DNA of 11,881 nucleotides from an uncultured Bacteroidales bacterium (GTDB lineage: Bacteria; Bacteroidota; Bacteroidia; Bacteroidales; Paludibacteraceae). This document shows, piece after piece, positions 1 to 7,646 of the stretch. Position 1 is the stretch's first letter; every line of letters begins with the position of its first letter. The notes below the pieces were generated by a model that saw only the letters and a program-made list of their open reading frames with translations, ran no database searches and was not told the origin of the DNA. The stretch spans positions 1 to 11,881 of the forward strand of contig CAIQOG010000477.1 of assembly GCA_903873355.1 (NCBI GenBank). The letters run 5' to 3'. The translations under genes and the position numbers were made by a program.

Positions 1-76
1 ACAGGGCACCAAATCGGCCGATGAGGTTCTCCTGGCCGAAAGTGTTGAGGAGGAATCGGTGGAATTGGGCGAATAA
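1..76 (+). CDS. C-terminal end of an unidentified protein (partial)
   Basis: Reading from base 2, 25 codons stay open to a TAA at 74-76, giving a strongly acidic tail that ends AESVEEESVELGE. The stretch is about 54% GC by hand count (41 of 76), richer than the PUL genes downstream. A strong terminator follows 24 bases after the stop, as expected for the end of a transcription unit. No domain is visible and I do not recognise the protein. A second + frame is also open here but gives an arginine- and tryptophan-rich string that looks less like protein. It most likely belongs to a neighbouring gene unrelated to the PUL. Confidence 0.5.
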   Translation, partial: QGTKSADEVLLAESVEEESVELGE

Positions 77-100
77 TGGTTTTTTAAATAGAACACTTAC

Positions 101-140
101 ATGCCCCTTGAAACCATAATATTTCAAGGGGCATTTTTTT
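101..140 (+). terminator. Intrinsic (rho-independent) terminator
   Basis: A perfect 13-base inverted repeat is present: the left arm at 101-113 (ATGCCCCTTGAAA) pairs with the right arm at 122-134, around an 8-base loop (114-121). A run of seven Ts at 134-140 follows directly. The stem has a CCCC/GGGG core, so it should be stable. It separates the upstream acidic-tailed gene from everything to its right. Because the arms are A-rich on the 5' side without a long A-run, one-way + strand termination is more likely than bidirectional. Confidence 0.9.
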
Positions 141-216
141 AGGCTTTATTTCCGGTTTTTTTATCAAATTGCTTTCGGTTATGGCTTACGGATTTATAGA
201 ATTAAAAAGACCAACA

Positions 217-438
217 ATGAAAATTGCCAGATTGAATGCTTTGTTATTTCTGTTTTGCCTGCTGTTGGGTACCGGAATTTTGCACGCCCAGGATAAAAAA
301 TTGGGGCTATATATACTTTGCCATAAACAGGATAGCGACAAGGACGATCCGTTTTATAACCGATACATTGGCAACACCGTGCTGGAATACATGCAGGAAA
401 AAATGAAGTTCGCGTATATTTTCATTCACCCATTCTGA
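217..438 (+). CDS. Truncated secreted protein of unknown function
   Basis: From the ATG at 217 the frame gives 73 residues. It begins with a clear Sec signal peptide: basic MKIAR, a hydrophobic core (LLFLFCLLLG), and a likely signal peptidase I site at ...LHA|QDKK (residues 24/25). A longer frame from a TTG at 169 is possible, but it would put 16 non-signal residues in front of the signal peptide, so 217 is preferred. About 35 mature residues (including DKDDPFYNRYIGNTVLEYM) follow and are not recognised. After about residue 57 the reading frame passes into DNA that encodes beta-mannosidase in another frame, so the last 15 or so residues (ending FAYIFIHPF) are out-of-frame nonsense. The native 3' end is therefore missing, and a working product is unlikely. 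Confidence 0.5.
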   Translation: MKIARLNALLFLFCLLLGTGILHAQDKKLGLYILCHKQDSDKDDPFYNRYIGNTVLEYMQEKMKFAYIFIHPF

Positions 439-443
439 TTGGC
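384..443 (+). other. Junction between truncated secreted ORF and 5'-truncated mannosidase
   Basis: Two unrelated coding sequences meet here in different frames. In the mannosidase frame, codons from about 396 read GKNEVRVYFHSPI. This matches the end of the N-terminal domain of family 2 beta-mannosidases, where a (K/R)xGxNxxxxxFHSPI-type strand is typical. Upstream in that frame the translation no longer resembles the family, and a TAA stands at 357-359. The secreted ORF reads through the other frame and stops at 436-438. The A-rich tract CAGGAAAAAA at 394-403 could be microhomology at the breakpoint. A deletion, a recombination event or a chimeric assembly would all look like this. Confidence 0.65.
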
Positions 444-2549
444 TTGGAATTGAACAAAGAAAATGGTTTCAAGTTGCAGGCAGGTAATGATCAAGCCGAA
501 AATGGTGGGTTGAAAAAAAATGAGTTAGTAAGTTCCTATTTACGAAAAGCTCCGTATCATTTTGGTTGGGATTGGGGACCACGTTTGGTAACTTCAGGTA
601 TTTGGCGTCCTGCTTTTTTGCGTGTTTGGAATAATTTTAAGATTAGCGATTTTTATATAGAACAACTTTCGCTCACCGATGATATTGCAAAATTGGGTGC
701 ACAAGTTGAAGTGCAATCAACTAAAAATCAGACAGCTATTGTTTTAATTAAAAATAATGACTTAGAACTTGTAAAACAAACAGTTTCCCTGAAAAAAGGG
801 AGCAATCTTATTAATATTCCATTTCAAATTGAGTATCCCAAACGTTGGTGGTCAAATGGTTTGGGAGAGGCATATTTATATAAAATATCTGCAACGGTAA
901 GTGCAAATAATTCTTCGGACAAACAACTAACAAATATAGGTTTACGCACCTTAAAACTAATACAAAAACCCGACAGTGCCGGTCATTCGTTTTATTTCGA
1001 ACTGAATGGTGTACCCGTTTTTGCAAAAGGCGAAAACCATATTCCTAATGATATGTTTGCAGACCGTGTAACAAAAGAAGTCTATGATTGGGAAATTGGA
1101 ACAGCTGTGAAATCGAATCTCAATATGCTTCGAGTGTGGGGTGGTGGAATTTACGAAGATGATTATTTTTACGAACTTTGTGACCGAAATGGAATTCTAA
1201 TCTGGCAGGATTTTATGTTTGCTTGTGGATTATATCCTGGTAATGAAAAATTTCTAAATTCAGTAACTCAGGAAGCAAATTATCAGGTGAAGCGATTACG
1301 AAATCACCCTTGTTTGGCACTTTGGTGTGGAAATAACGAAATTGACGTTGCTTTCAATTTCTATGGCGGTGCAGGATGGGGTTGGAAAAATGATTATAAT
1401 CAACAGCAAATAAAACAATTGTGGGCTGCCTACGATACAACTTATAATCATATTTTACCGGCTGTTGTAAAATCTTTAGCTCCGCAAATGCCTTACTGGC
1501 AATCTTCGCCGGCTTCTATAGTTCCAAAACAACACGCAACAGATAACAATAAAGACGGTGATGCGCATTATTGGGGCGTTTGGTGGGGAAAACACCCATT
1601 CGAAAAATATGCTGATAACATTGGTCGTTTTATGAGCGAGTATGGTTTCCAGTCATTTCCTGAGCTTGAATCGATAAAGAAATATGCTTTACCCGAAGAT
1701 TACAATATTGAATCCGATGTAATGCATCATCATCAACGAAGTACAATTGGTAATGTTACCATTAAGGAATACATGGATAAATACTACCAAAAACCGGCTG
1801 GATTTGAAAAATTTATTTATGTGGGACAAGTATTACAAGCTTACGGAATTCAGTTTGCCATTGAATCGCACCGTCGTGCTATGCCGTATAATATGGGATC
1901 ACTGGTTTGGCAAATTAACGATTGTTGGCCTGCTGCTTCGTGGTCGAGTTGTGATTATTACCACCGTTGGAAAGCGCTTCAGTATGAGATTAAACGTTCA
2001 TTTCAACCGGTTATTATATCGGCCTGGGTAAAAGGTGAAAACACGGCTATAGCCATTGTTTCAGATAAATTGAAAGACATTCCGGCTCAAATGGAAATGA
2101 GAGTTTGTGATTTTACCGGAAAAGTGCTCCAAACACGAAATCTTGTTGTAAACGTTAAAGCCAATGGGGTAACTCCTGTTTTAGATGAGCCAACTGCTAA
2201 ATTTACGGATAACAAGTCTAAAACATATTTGTCACTCAAAATGGCGTTGAAAAACGGAGTGTCGGTGGAAAAGACGTATTTTTTTACAGAACCTAAAAAT
2301 CTGCAACTAACCAAACCAACCATAATTTCAACTGTTGAGAAGAAAGATGAAAACTTGGAAATTACTTTGAAATCAGATGTTTTCGCTAAGAATGTGTATC
2401 TGAACTTTGCCGGAATTGAGGGTTTCTTCAGCGATAATTATTTTGATGTTCTTCCAGGGAAAGAATATAAAGTAATTTTTTCACCAAAAGATAAATTATC
2501 TTCAATATTTAGAATTGAAGTAATATCGTTGTTTGATAGTTATAATTGA
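444..2549 (+). CDS. GH2 beta-mannosidase, 5'-truncated (probable pseudogene)
   Basis: Glycoside hydrolase family 2 exo-beta-mannosidase, which releases beta-linked mannose from the non-reducing end, typically in the periplasm. Numbering is from the TTG at 444, the most upstream plausible in-frame start. RKAPYHFGWDWGPR (residues 34-47) is the hallmark substrate-pocket segment. An Ig-like sandwich spans about 65-175 and the TIM barrel about 178-520. WCGNNE places the acid/base at Glu299, and FMSEYGFQS places the nucleophile at Glu399. C-terminal beta domains run to 701. Characterised homologues such as Bacteroides BtMan2A are about 860 residues, so roughly 140-155 residues are missing at the N-terminus, including the signal peptide and most of the jelly-roll domain. 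Family-like sequence continues upstream of 444 to about 396 but has no ATG; the first in-frame ATG is at 1053. Both catalytic residues are intact, so the damage looks recent. Translation by reinitiation after the stop at 436-438 is possible but would give an unexported, incomplete enzyme. Confidence 0.9.
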   Translation: MELNKENGFKLQAGNDQAENGGLKKNELVSSYLRKAPYHFGWDWGPRLVTSGIWRPAFLRVWNNFKISDFYIEQLSLTDDIAKLGAQVEVQSTKNQTAIVLIKNNDLELVKQTVSLKKGSNLINIPFQIEYPKRWWSNGLGEAYLYKISATVSANNSSDKQLTNIGLRTLKLIQKPDSAGHSFYFELNGVPVFAKGENHIPNDMFADRVTKEVYDWEIGTAVKSNLNMLRVWGGGIYEDDYFYELCDRNGILIWQDFMFACGLYPGNEKFLNSVTQEANYQVKRLRNHPCLALWCGNNEIDVAFNFYGGAGWGWKNDYNQQQIKQLWAAYDTTYNHILPAVVKSLAPQMPYWQSSPASIVPKQHATDNNKDGDAHYWGVWWGKHPFEKYADNIGRFMSEYGFQSFPELESIKKYALPEDYNIESDVMHHHQRSTIGNVTIKEYMDKYYQKPAGFEKFIYVGQVLQAYGIQFAIESHRRAMPYNMGSLVWQINDCWPAASWSSCDYYHRWKALQYEIKRSFQPVIISAWVKGENTAIAIVSDKLKDIPAQMEMRVCDFTGKVLQTRNLVVNVKANGVTPVLDEPTAKFTDNKSKTYLSLKMALKNGVSVEKTYFFTEPKNLQLTKPTIISTVEKKDENLEITLKSDVFAKNVYLNFAGIEGFFSDNYFDVLPGKEYKVIFSPKDKLSSIFRIEVISLFDSYN

Positions 2550-2611
2550 AGATTTTTTACAAATTGCTAATACCAAAAGTAAAATACCAAACGAAATTAA
2601 AATATTAAAAT

Positions 2612-4405
2612 ATGAGAAGAGTTTTTTTTGCATTTTTCATAATATTCATAAATTCAGTTATTTATAGTCAGGATTATCAGCCAAAAACTCCTTCATGGTC
2701 GAATGATTTGATTATGTTAGACGTTTCTCCGAAGAACTTTACATCGCCGAACGGTCCTGGTTCAGGAACGTTTAATTCTGCCAAAGAAAAAATGGCTTAT
2801 TATGCCGATTTAGGTGTAAATTCGATGTGGTTTGCCGGACACAACTGGGCAGATGATAAGCATTTTTACAACATATGGACGCAATACGCCTGTTTTCGTC
2901 CCGATAGCATTGAACCTACATTAGGTACTTTTGCCGATTTTAAGGAGATGGTAGCTGAAGCTCACCGAAATAAAATTAAAATATTTATGGATGTGGTTTC
3001 GCACGGTGTAATGAATAATAGCCCTTTGATAAAAGAACATCCTCATTGGTTTAAAGGTGGAAGCTGGGGGATGACCGACTATGATTGGGCGGGAAATCAT
3101 CCCGATTTGGATACCTGGTGGATAAATACTTGGATGCGCTATGTGAAGGATGCCAATGTGGATGGTTTCAGAATTGATTGCGACATCTATCGTCCTGATT
3201 TGTGGGCTATTATTAAGAAAAAATCCAACGAAATTGGCAAAGAAATATTCATTATGGAAGAAGGTCCGGTTCGTTTTAGTCAGGTAACCGATTGCCGTCA
3301 GTTGGCACTCAGTTTAACCAGCCATGATGGAATAAAAGAAAATCATCCCTTACTTCACGATGCAGGCAAATTTCTTAATAGTTTTTTGAAAGACTACAAT
3401 CATTATTTTGTAAATATTAATTACAAGAACAACAAAACGATAAATGTTAAACCATCCGACAATAAGATTATAAAAATTGATCATTCAATAATTCCATATC
3501 AATCTAACGGAATGAAGTATGATTCCTATAAAGCAACGCTCAAAATTATTGGAATTGCCAACATGGATAGTATAAGTTATTGTCAGGTAACCCGATTTGA
3601 AAACACTTTCGACCTTTATGATTTGAATTTCTATATCGATTATAACAGCACGAATACGCATCCTAACTGGCCCAATGCTACATCCAATAGTGATACATTG
3701 GTAGTGGAAATTCCCGAAATACCTGTCGATAAAGAAGTTATTACCCTTCAATTAAGCAACACTGAATCTGGTTGGGAGGGCTTTCCACTCAAAGTGAATC
3801 CTTATACTTCGCAAGGTAGCAGATGCATTGTTGGTTATTCGTCCATGTTTTTGCCAGCATTACCAATAATGATGGTAGGCGAAGAATTTAATTGTAGCAG
3901 TAATCCACATCCCAAGATTAAACCTAGTTTGTTTGGCGATAAAGGAACTGAAGGCGATGGAATGTGGCTTTATGGCAATGTTATTGATTGGAAACTTGCT
4001 GAGAAACCCGATAATAAAGCATTTTACAAAGATTTCAAAAAAATAGTATCAATACGGAAATCCGAATCAGATTTAATTCATGCTATCGGTCCTGACTCAC
4101 CGGTGAATATCGAACCCTTAGTTTTTTCTTCTAATAAAAATATCCCTGTACCCTATATTTTATGGAACTCAAAAAAAGTGTTAATTGTAGGAGGTAACAG
4201 AAATAAAACGGATGTAAAATGTGAGATTAACTGTCCGATTAACAAGTACTTAAAAGGATCAAAGACATTTAAAGTTACCGAATTGATGTCGGGAAAAACA
4301 ATTAAATGCAATTCAACGCAATTGAAAAAGTTTAATTTTGAAATTAAAAAAGATTATTCCGAGGGTGGTGGAATAGTTATATATAAAATTGAACCTCTAA
4401 AATAA
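2612..4405 (+). CDS. Secreted GH13 (alpha-amylase superfamily) protein with inserted domain
   Basis: 597 residues with a signal peptide (MRRVFFAFFIIFINSVIYS, cleavage near residue 19). The (beta/alpha)8 barrel is recognisable. Strand 2 is LGVNSMWFAG (67-76). Region I is DVVSHG (127-132), where the usual DxxxNH His is Gly. Region II is GFRIDCDIY (185-193), with Asp189 as predicted nucleophile and the Arg kept. Region III is IFIMEEGP, with Glu216 or Glu217 as acid/base. Residues about 245-380 look like an inserted beta-sandwich, after which the barrel resumes with GWEGFP, NPYTSQGSR and GEEFN (424-427). Region IV is uncertain: either SHDG (237-240) before the insert or LSNTESGW (381-388) after it. 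A C-terminal beta domain covers about 505-597. It probably acts on an alpha-linked glucan or related glycan; exact specificity is not predictable. It starts 62 bases after the mannosidase, and the next gene follows after 7 bases, suggesting co-transcription. Confidence 0.85.
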   Translation: MRRVFFAFFIIFINSVIYSQDYQPKTPSWSNDLIMLDVSPKNFTSPNGPGSGTFNSAKEKMAYYADLGVNSMWFAGHNWADDKHFYNIWTQYACFRPDSIEPTLGTFADFKEMVAEAHRNKIKIFMDVVSHGVMNNSPLIKEHPHWFKGGSWGMTDYDWAGNHPDLDTWWINTWMRYVKDANVDGFRIDCDIYRPDLWAIIKKKSNEIGKEIFIMEEGPVRFSQVTDCRQLALSLTSHDGIKENHPLLHDAGKFLNSFLKDYNHYFVNINYKNNKTINVKPSDNKIIKIDHSIIPYQSNGMKYDSYKATLKIIGIANMDSISYCQVTRFENTFDLYDLNFYIDYNSTNTHPNWPNATSNSDTLVVEIPEIPVDKEVITLQLSNTESGWEGFPLKVNPYTSQGSRCIVGYSSMFLPALPIMMVGEEFNCSSNPHPKIKPSLFGDKGTEGDGMWLYGNVIDWKLAEKPDNKAFYKDFKKIVSIRKSESDLIHAIGPDSPVNIEPLVFSSNKNIPVPYILWNSKKVLIVGGNRNKTDVKCEINCPINKYLKGSKTFKVTELMSGKTIKCNSTQLKKFNFEIKKDYSEGGGIVIYKIEPLK

Positions 4406-4412
4406 GAAGTTT

Positions 4413-6131
4413 ATGAGTACCAAATCATATTTAATCATTCTATTTCTTATCTTTTTTAATTTTGTAAAGTCTTCAACTATTGAAAATAGCAATATTTTGG
4501 GTGAAATTCACAAACCCAATGTGCCCGAATGGGCGCATAATGCTGTGTTCTACGAAGTTTACCCACAAACCTTTTTCGATACAGATGGAAATGGTATTGG
4601 TGATATTCCCGGTATTATTTCAAAACTTGATTATATCAAGAGTACCGGTGTAAATGCCATTTGGATGAATCCGGCTTTTGTATCGCCGTTTCGTGATGGC
4701 GGTTACGATATTGCCGATTATTATAAAATCGACCCGCGTTATGGAACAAATGAGGATGCCAAACACTTGTTCATCGAAGTGCATAAACGTGGAATGCATA
4801 TCATTATCGATTGTGTTTTTGGGCATACATCCATCGATCATCCCTGGTTTAAGGAATCATGCAAAGTGGATTCGAATAAATATACCAACCGTTATATCTG
4901 GACCAACTCCACCTGGCTAAAATTTGATATGTGTGGAGCCATTGATGGAACAGTTATAAATGGCTACTGTAGCCGAAATGGTAATTTCCTGACTAACTTT
5001 TTCTGGGCGCAACCGGCATTAAATTTCGGTTATGCCGAGCCCGATCCTTCGCGTCCGTGGGAAGTTTCTGTCGATCATCCCAGTGTGATGGAATTACGCA
5101 AGGAAATGAAAAACTTCCTGCGTTTTTGGCTCAATAATGGGGCTGATGGTTTTCACATGGATATGGCATCATCGTTGGTGAAACGTGACACCATCAACAA
5201 AGTGGCAGAAATTTGGAAAGATGTACGGAGCATGCTCGACAAAGAATATCCACAAGCGTTTATTATCCCTGAATGGTGTGTGCCCACTAAAGCCATGAAT
5301 GCGGGATTTCATGCTGATTTTTTGCACTGGATTCCTGAATATTGGAGTTTGTGGCAGGGCGAATCAAGTCGTTGTTTAAATGGAGCATCAAATTCACATA
5401 GTTTTTTTGATAAAGAAGGAAAAGGCGATATCATGCCGTTTATGAATATATATTGGGATTATTATTTAAAAACCCGCGATACAGGATATTGCTCATTTGT
5501 ACTTTCAAATCTCAATTTGGCTCGAACCAATATAAACCGTTCAAACGAAGAACTGGAAATTATTTTTGCCTTTGTACTTACCATGCCGGGAATTCCATTT
5601 ATCTGGTATGGTGAAGAAATAGGCATGCGACAATTATTCAATATCACAGCCAAAGAAGGAGCTTATGTACCTCGTGCCGGTGGTCGTACACCTATGCAAT
5701 GGGATAGAACCGTAAATTGTGGATTTTCTACAGCACCAGAATCTATGCTTTATTTTCCTGTCGATAAAAGTGTGGATGCGCCAAATGTAGAAACTGAAAA
5801 TTCAGATTCAAAATCAATTTTAAATGCTTTTAGAAGATTGACCAAAATTCGATTGGAGGAAAAAGCATTTCAGAATTATGCCGATTTGAATATCCTTTTT
5901 GCCAAAGGAGGCAAATATCCATTAATTTATGCCCGTAGTGTTGGAAATGAAATAATTGTTATAATATTGAACCCTTCAAACCGGGAAGAAACGGCAGTTT
6001 TTTCAACAAATATCAATATAAACAAATCTAAACTACTCGCAGGTTTAAAACAACAGTTTTCCCAACAAAAAAATGAGATTTCTGTAAAAGTAAAACCATC
6101 CAGTTATTCCATTTATAAAATTCTAAAATAA
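4413..6131 (+). CDS. Secreted GH13 alpha-glucosidase-like protein with altered active site
   Basis: 572 residues with an N-terminal hydrophobic signal (MSTKSYLIILFLIFFNFVKS). The fold resembles the oligo-1,6-glucosidase/trehalose synthase branch of GH13: YEVYPQTFFDTDGNGIGDI (47-65), GVNAIWMNPAFVSP, region I DCVFGH (133-138), region V QPALN (200-204), GEEIGM (400-405) and GGRTPMQWD (423-431). A C-terminal beta domain covers about 495-572. Asp250 (nucleophile, region II) and Glu287 (acid/base, in PEWCVP) are present. Two near-invariant features are replaced. Region II reads GFHMD, with His248 where Arg is expected. Region IV reads SNLNLAR (365-371), with Leu367-Asn368 where His-Asp is expected. 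Hydrolysis by the standard mechanism may therefore be weakened or lost, leaving a binding protein or an enzyme of altered specificity. The frame is intact at full length, so it is not an obvious pseudogene. It sits 7 bases after the first GH13 gene and 15 before the sulfatase. Confidence 0.88.
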   Translation: MSTKSYLIILFLIFFNFVKSSTIENSNILGEIHKPNVPEWAHNAVFYEVYPQTFFDTDGNGIGDIPGIISKLDYIKSTGVNAIWMNPAFVSPFRDGGYDIADYYKIDPRYGTNEDAKHLFIEVHKRGMHIIIDCVFGHTSIDHPWFKESCKVDSNKYTNRYIWTNSTWLKFDMCGAIDGTVINGYCSRNGNFLTNFFWAQPALNFGYAEPDPSRPWEVSVDHPSVMELRKEMKNFLRFWLNNGADGFHMDMASSLVKRDTINKVAEIWKDVRSMLDKEYPQAFIIPEWCVPTKAMNAGFHADFLHWIPEYWSLWQGESSRCLNGASNSHSFFDKEGKGDIMPFMNIYWDYYLKTRDTGYCSFVLSNLNLARTNINRSNEELEIIFAFVLTMPGIPFIWYGEEIGMRQLFNITAKEGAYVPRAGGRTPMQWDRTVNCGFSTAPESMLYFPVDKSVDAPNVETENSDSKSILNAFRRLTKIRLEEKAFQNYADLNILFAKGGKYPLIYARSVGNEIIVIILNPSNREETAVFSTNININKSKLLAGLKQQFSQQKNEISVKVKPSSYSIYKILK

Positions 6132-6146
6132 CAAAAATTCTTACCT

Positions 6147-7646
6147 ATGACAAGCAAGAATTTACTTCTACCCATTGGCCTGACAGCATTCTCAGTTCTA
6201 TCATTGGCACAGAACACTTCAAAGCCAGTTAATGTCATTTTTTTTATGGCCGACGACTTGGGTTGGACCGATTTAGGCTGTTACGGTAGCAAATTTTACG
6301 AAACTCCCAACCTCGACCAATTGGCAAAAGAAGGAATCCGGTTTACAAATGCCTATGCAACTTGTCCGGTAAGTTCTCCAACAAGAGCCAGTTTTCAAAC
6401 CGGTAAATATCCGGCACGTATTGGATTGACCGATTACTTACCGGGACGATACAATCTGCCAAAAGGTCGAGTTGAAATACAAAATACATGTCCGGTTTTA
6501 CCTCCTGATATTGTATTGAATATGCCATTAGAAGAAGTGACCATTGCTGAAATACTTCAGAAAAAAGGTTATAAAACAGCGCATATCGGTAAATGGCATC
6601 TTTCCGAGGATTCAACATATTTTCCTCAATATCAGGGTTATGATATTAATATTGCGGGTAATTCAAAAGGCAGTCCATCATACGAAGGTGGTGGTTATTT
6701 TGTGCCATATAATAATCCAAACTTAAAGGATGGTCCAAAAGGTGAATACCTGACCGACCGACTTGGTGATGAATGCGTGAAAATTATTCAACAATATAAA
6801 ACAGAACCATTTTTTATCAGTTTTCCTTTTTATCAGGTGCATACTCCGCTTATGGGAAAGCCTGATAAAGTAAAGTATTTTCAGGAAAAAGCACACCGTA
6901 TGGGGCTTGATACATTGAAAAACGTGTTTGATGAAAACCCTGAGTGGAAAGCCAAACAACCTTTTAATCAAAAGGGATTTCACGAAAGATTAGTTCAGAG
7001 TAATCCTGTCTATGCGGCTATGATTGCCAGCATGGATGAAAACTTAGGGAAGGTAATCAAAGAGTTGAAACGATTGGAGTTGTATGATAATACGATAATT
7101 ATTTTTACATCAGACAATGGCGGATTATCTACTGCAGAAGCATCACCAACCACCAACAAGCCCTTACGTGCCGGAAAAGGGTTTATGTACGAAGGAGGAA
7201 TTCGTGAACCACTCATAGCCAAGTGGAAAGGACATTTTCCAGCGGGAAAAGTGAGTAATAATGTTGTCACGACTATAGATTATTTTCCAACTATTTTGGA
7301 TTTGCTTGACCTGAAAAAGCCCGACAGTTTAAAAATTGACGGAATCAGTGTAAAACCTTCCTTTGAAGGAAAAAATCATAATCGGGGACCAATTTATTGG
7401 CATTATCCTCATTATCCCAATCAGGGTGGACGTCCTGCTGGTGCCATTAGAGAGGGAGATTATAAACTGATTGAATTTTACGACAACAACTCCGTTGAGC
7501 TCTATAATATAATGAAAGATATTTCTGAAAAATACGATTTGAGCAAAATTGATTCAAAACGAACTTCAGAAATGCTTCAGAAATTGCAGGAATGGAGAAA
7601 ATCAGTCAATGCAAAAATGCCTAATCAAAATCCGAAAATCCAATAG
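6147..7646 (+). CDS. Exported family S1 sulfatase, serine-type
   Basis: 499-residue formylglycine-dependent sulfatase that hydrolyses a sulfate ester from a carbohydrate, probably in the periplasm. The signal peptide is MTSKNLLLPIGLTAFSVLSLA, cleaved near 21/22. The metal site starts at NVIFFMADDLGW (Asp36, Asp37). The modification motif is Ser76-Ser-Pro-Thr-Arg80, fitting (C/S)xPxR in its serine form, followed by ASFQTGKYP. GKWHL (148-152) supplies Lys149 and His151, VHTP supplies His232, and TSDNGG supplies Asp323 and Asn324. Lys344 lies in KGFMYEGG. The C-terminal subdomain carries REGDYKLIEF and ELYNIMKDISEKYDLS, normal for the family, and overall length is normal. Serine-type motifs need the radical-SAM maturase anSME, which is not in this window. 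No maturase or second sulfatase accompanies it here. The substrate and sulfate position cannot be read from sequence, but the gene implies that the PUL glycan is sulfated. Confidence 0.94.
   Translation: MTSKNLLLPIGLTAFSVLSLAQNTSKPVNVIFFMADDLGWTDLGCYGSKFYETPNLDQLAKEGIRFTNAYATCPVSSPTRASFQTGKYPARIGLTDYLPGRYNLPKGRVEIQNTCPVLPPDIVLNMPLEEVTIAEILQKKGYKTAHIGKWHLSEDSTYFPQYQGYDINIAGNSKGSPSYEGGGYFVPYNNPNLKDGPKGEYLTDRLGDECVKIIQQYKTEPFFISFPFYQVHTPLMGKPDKVKYFQEKAHRMGLDTLKNVFDENPEWKAKQPFNQKGFHERLVQSNPVYAAMIASMDENLGKVIKELKRLELYDNTIIIFTSDNGGLSTAEASPTTNKPLRAGKGFMYEGGIREPLIAKWKGHFPAGKVSNNVVTTIDYFPTILDLLDLKKPDSLKIDGISVKPSFEGKNHNRGPIYWHYPHYPNQGGRPAGAIREGDYKLIEFYDNNSVELYNIMKDISEKYDLSKIDSKRTSEMLQKLQEWRKSVNAKMPNQNPKIQ

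Noticed and set aside
169..216. Upstream TTG start for the small secreted ORF
   Set aside because: It would add 16 polar residues before a complete signal peptide. The ATG at 217 gives a normal N-terminus.
811..1026. Minus-strand frames inside the mannosidase, and similar ones inside the GH13, sulfatase and susC genes
   Set aside because: They lie wholly inside well-supported + strand genes, have no domains, and look like frame shadows.
2500..2558. CTTCAAT (2500-2506) pairing with ATTGAAG at 2514-2520 or 2545-2551, the latter followed by six Ts: possible terminator after the mannosidase
   Set aside because: The stem is only 7 AT-rich pairs and the T-tract copy needs a 38-base loop. Short AATTGAAG words also occur elsewhere (for example 7654-7661), so this is likely chance.
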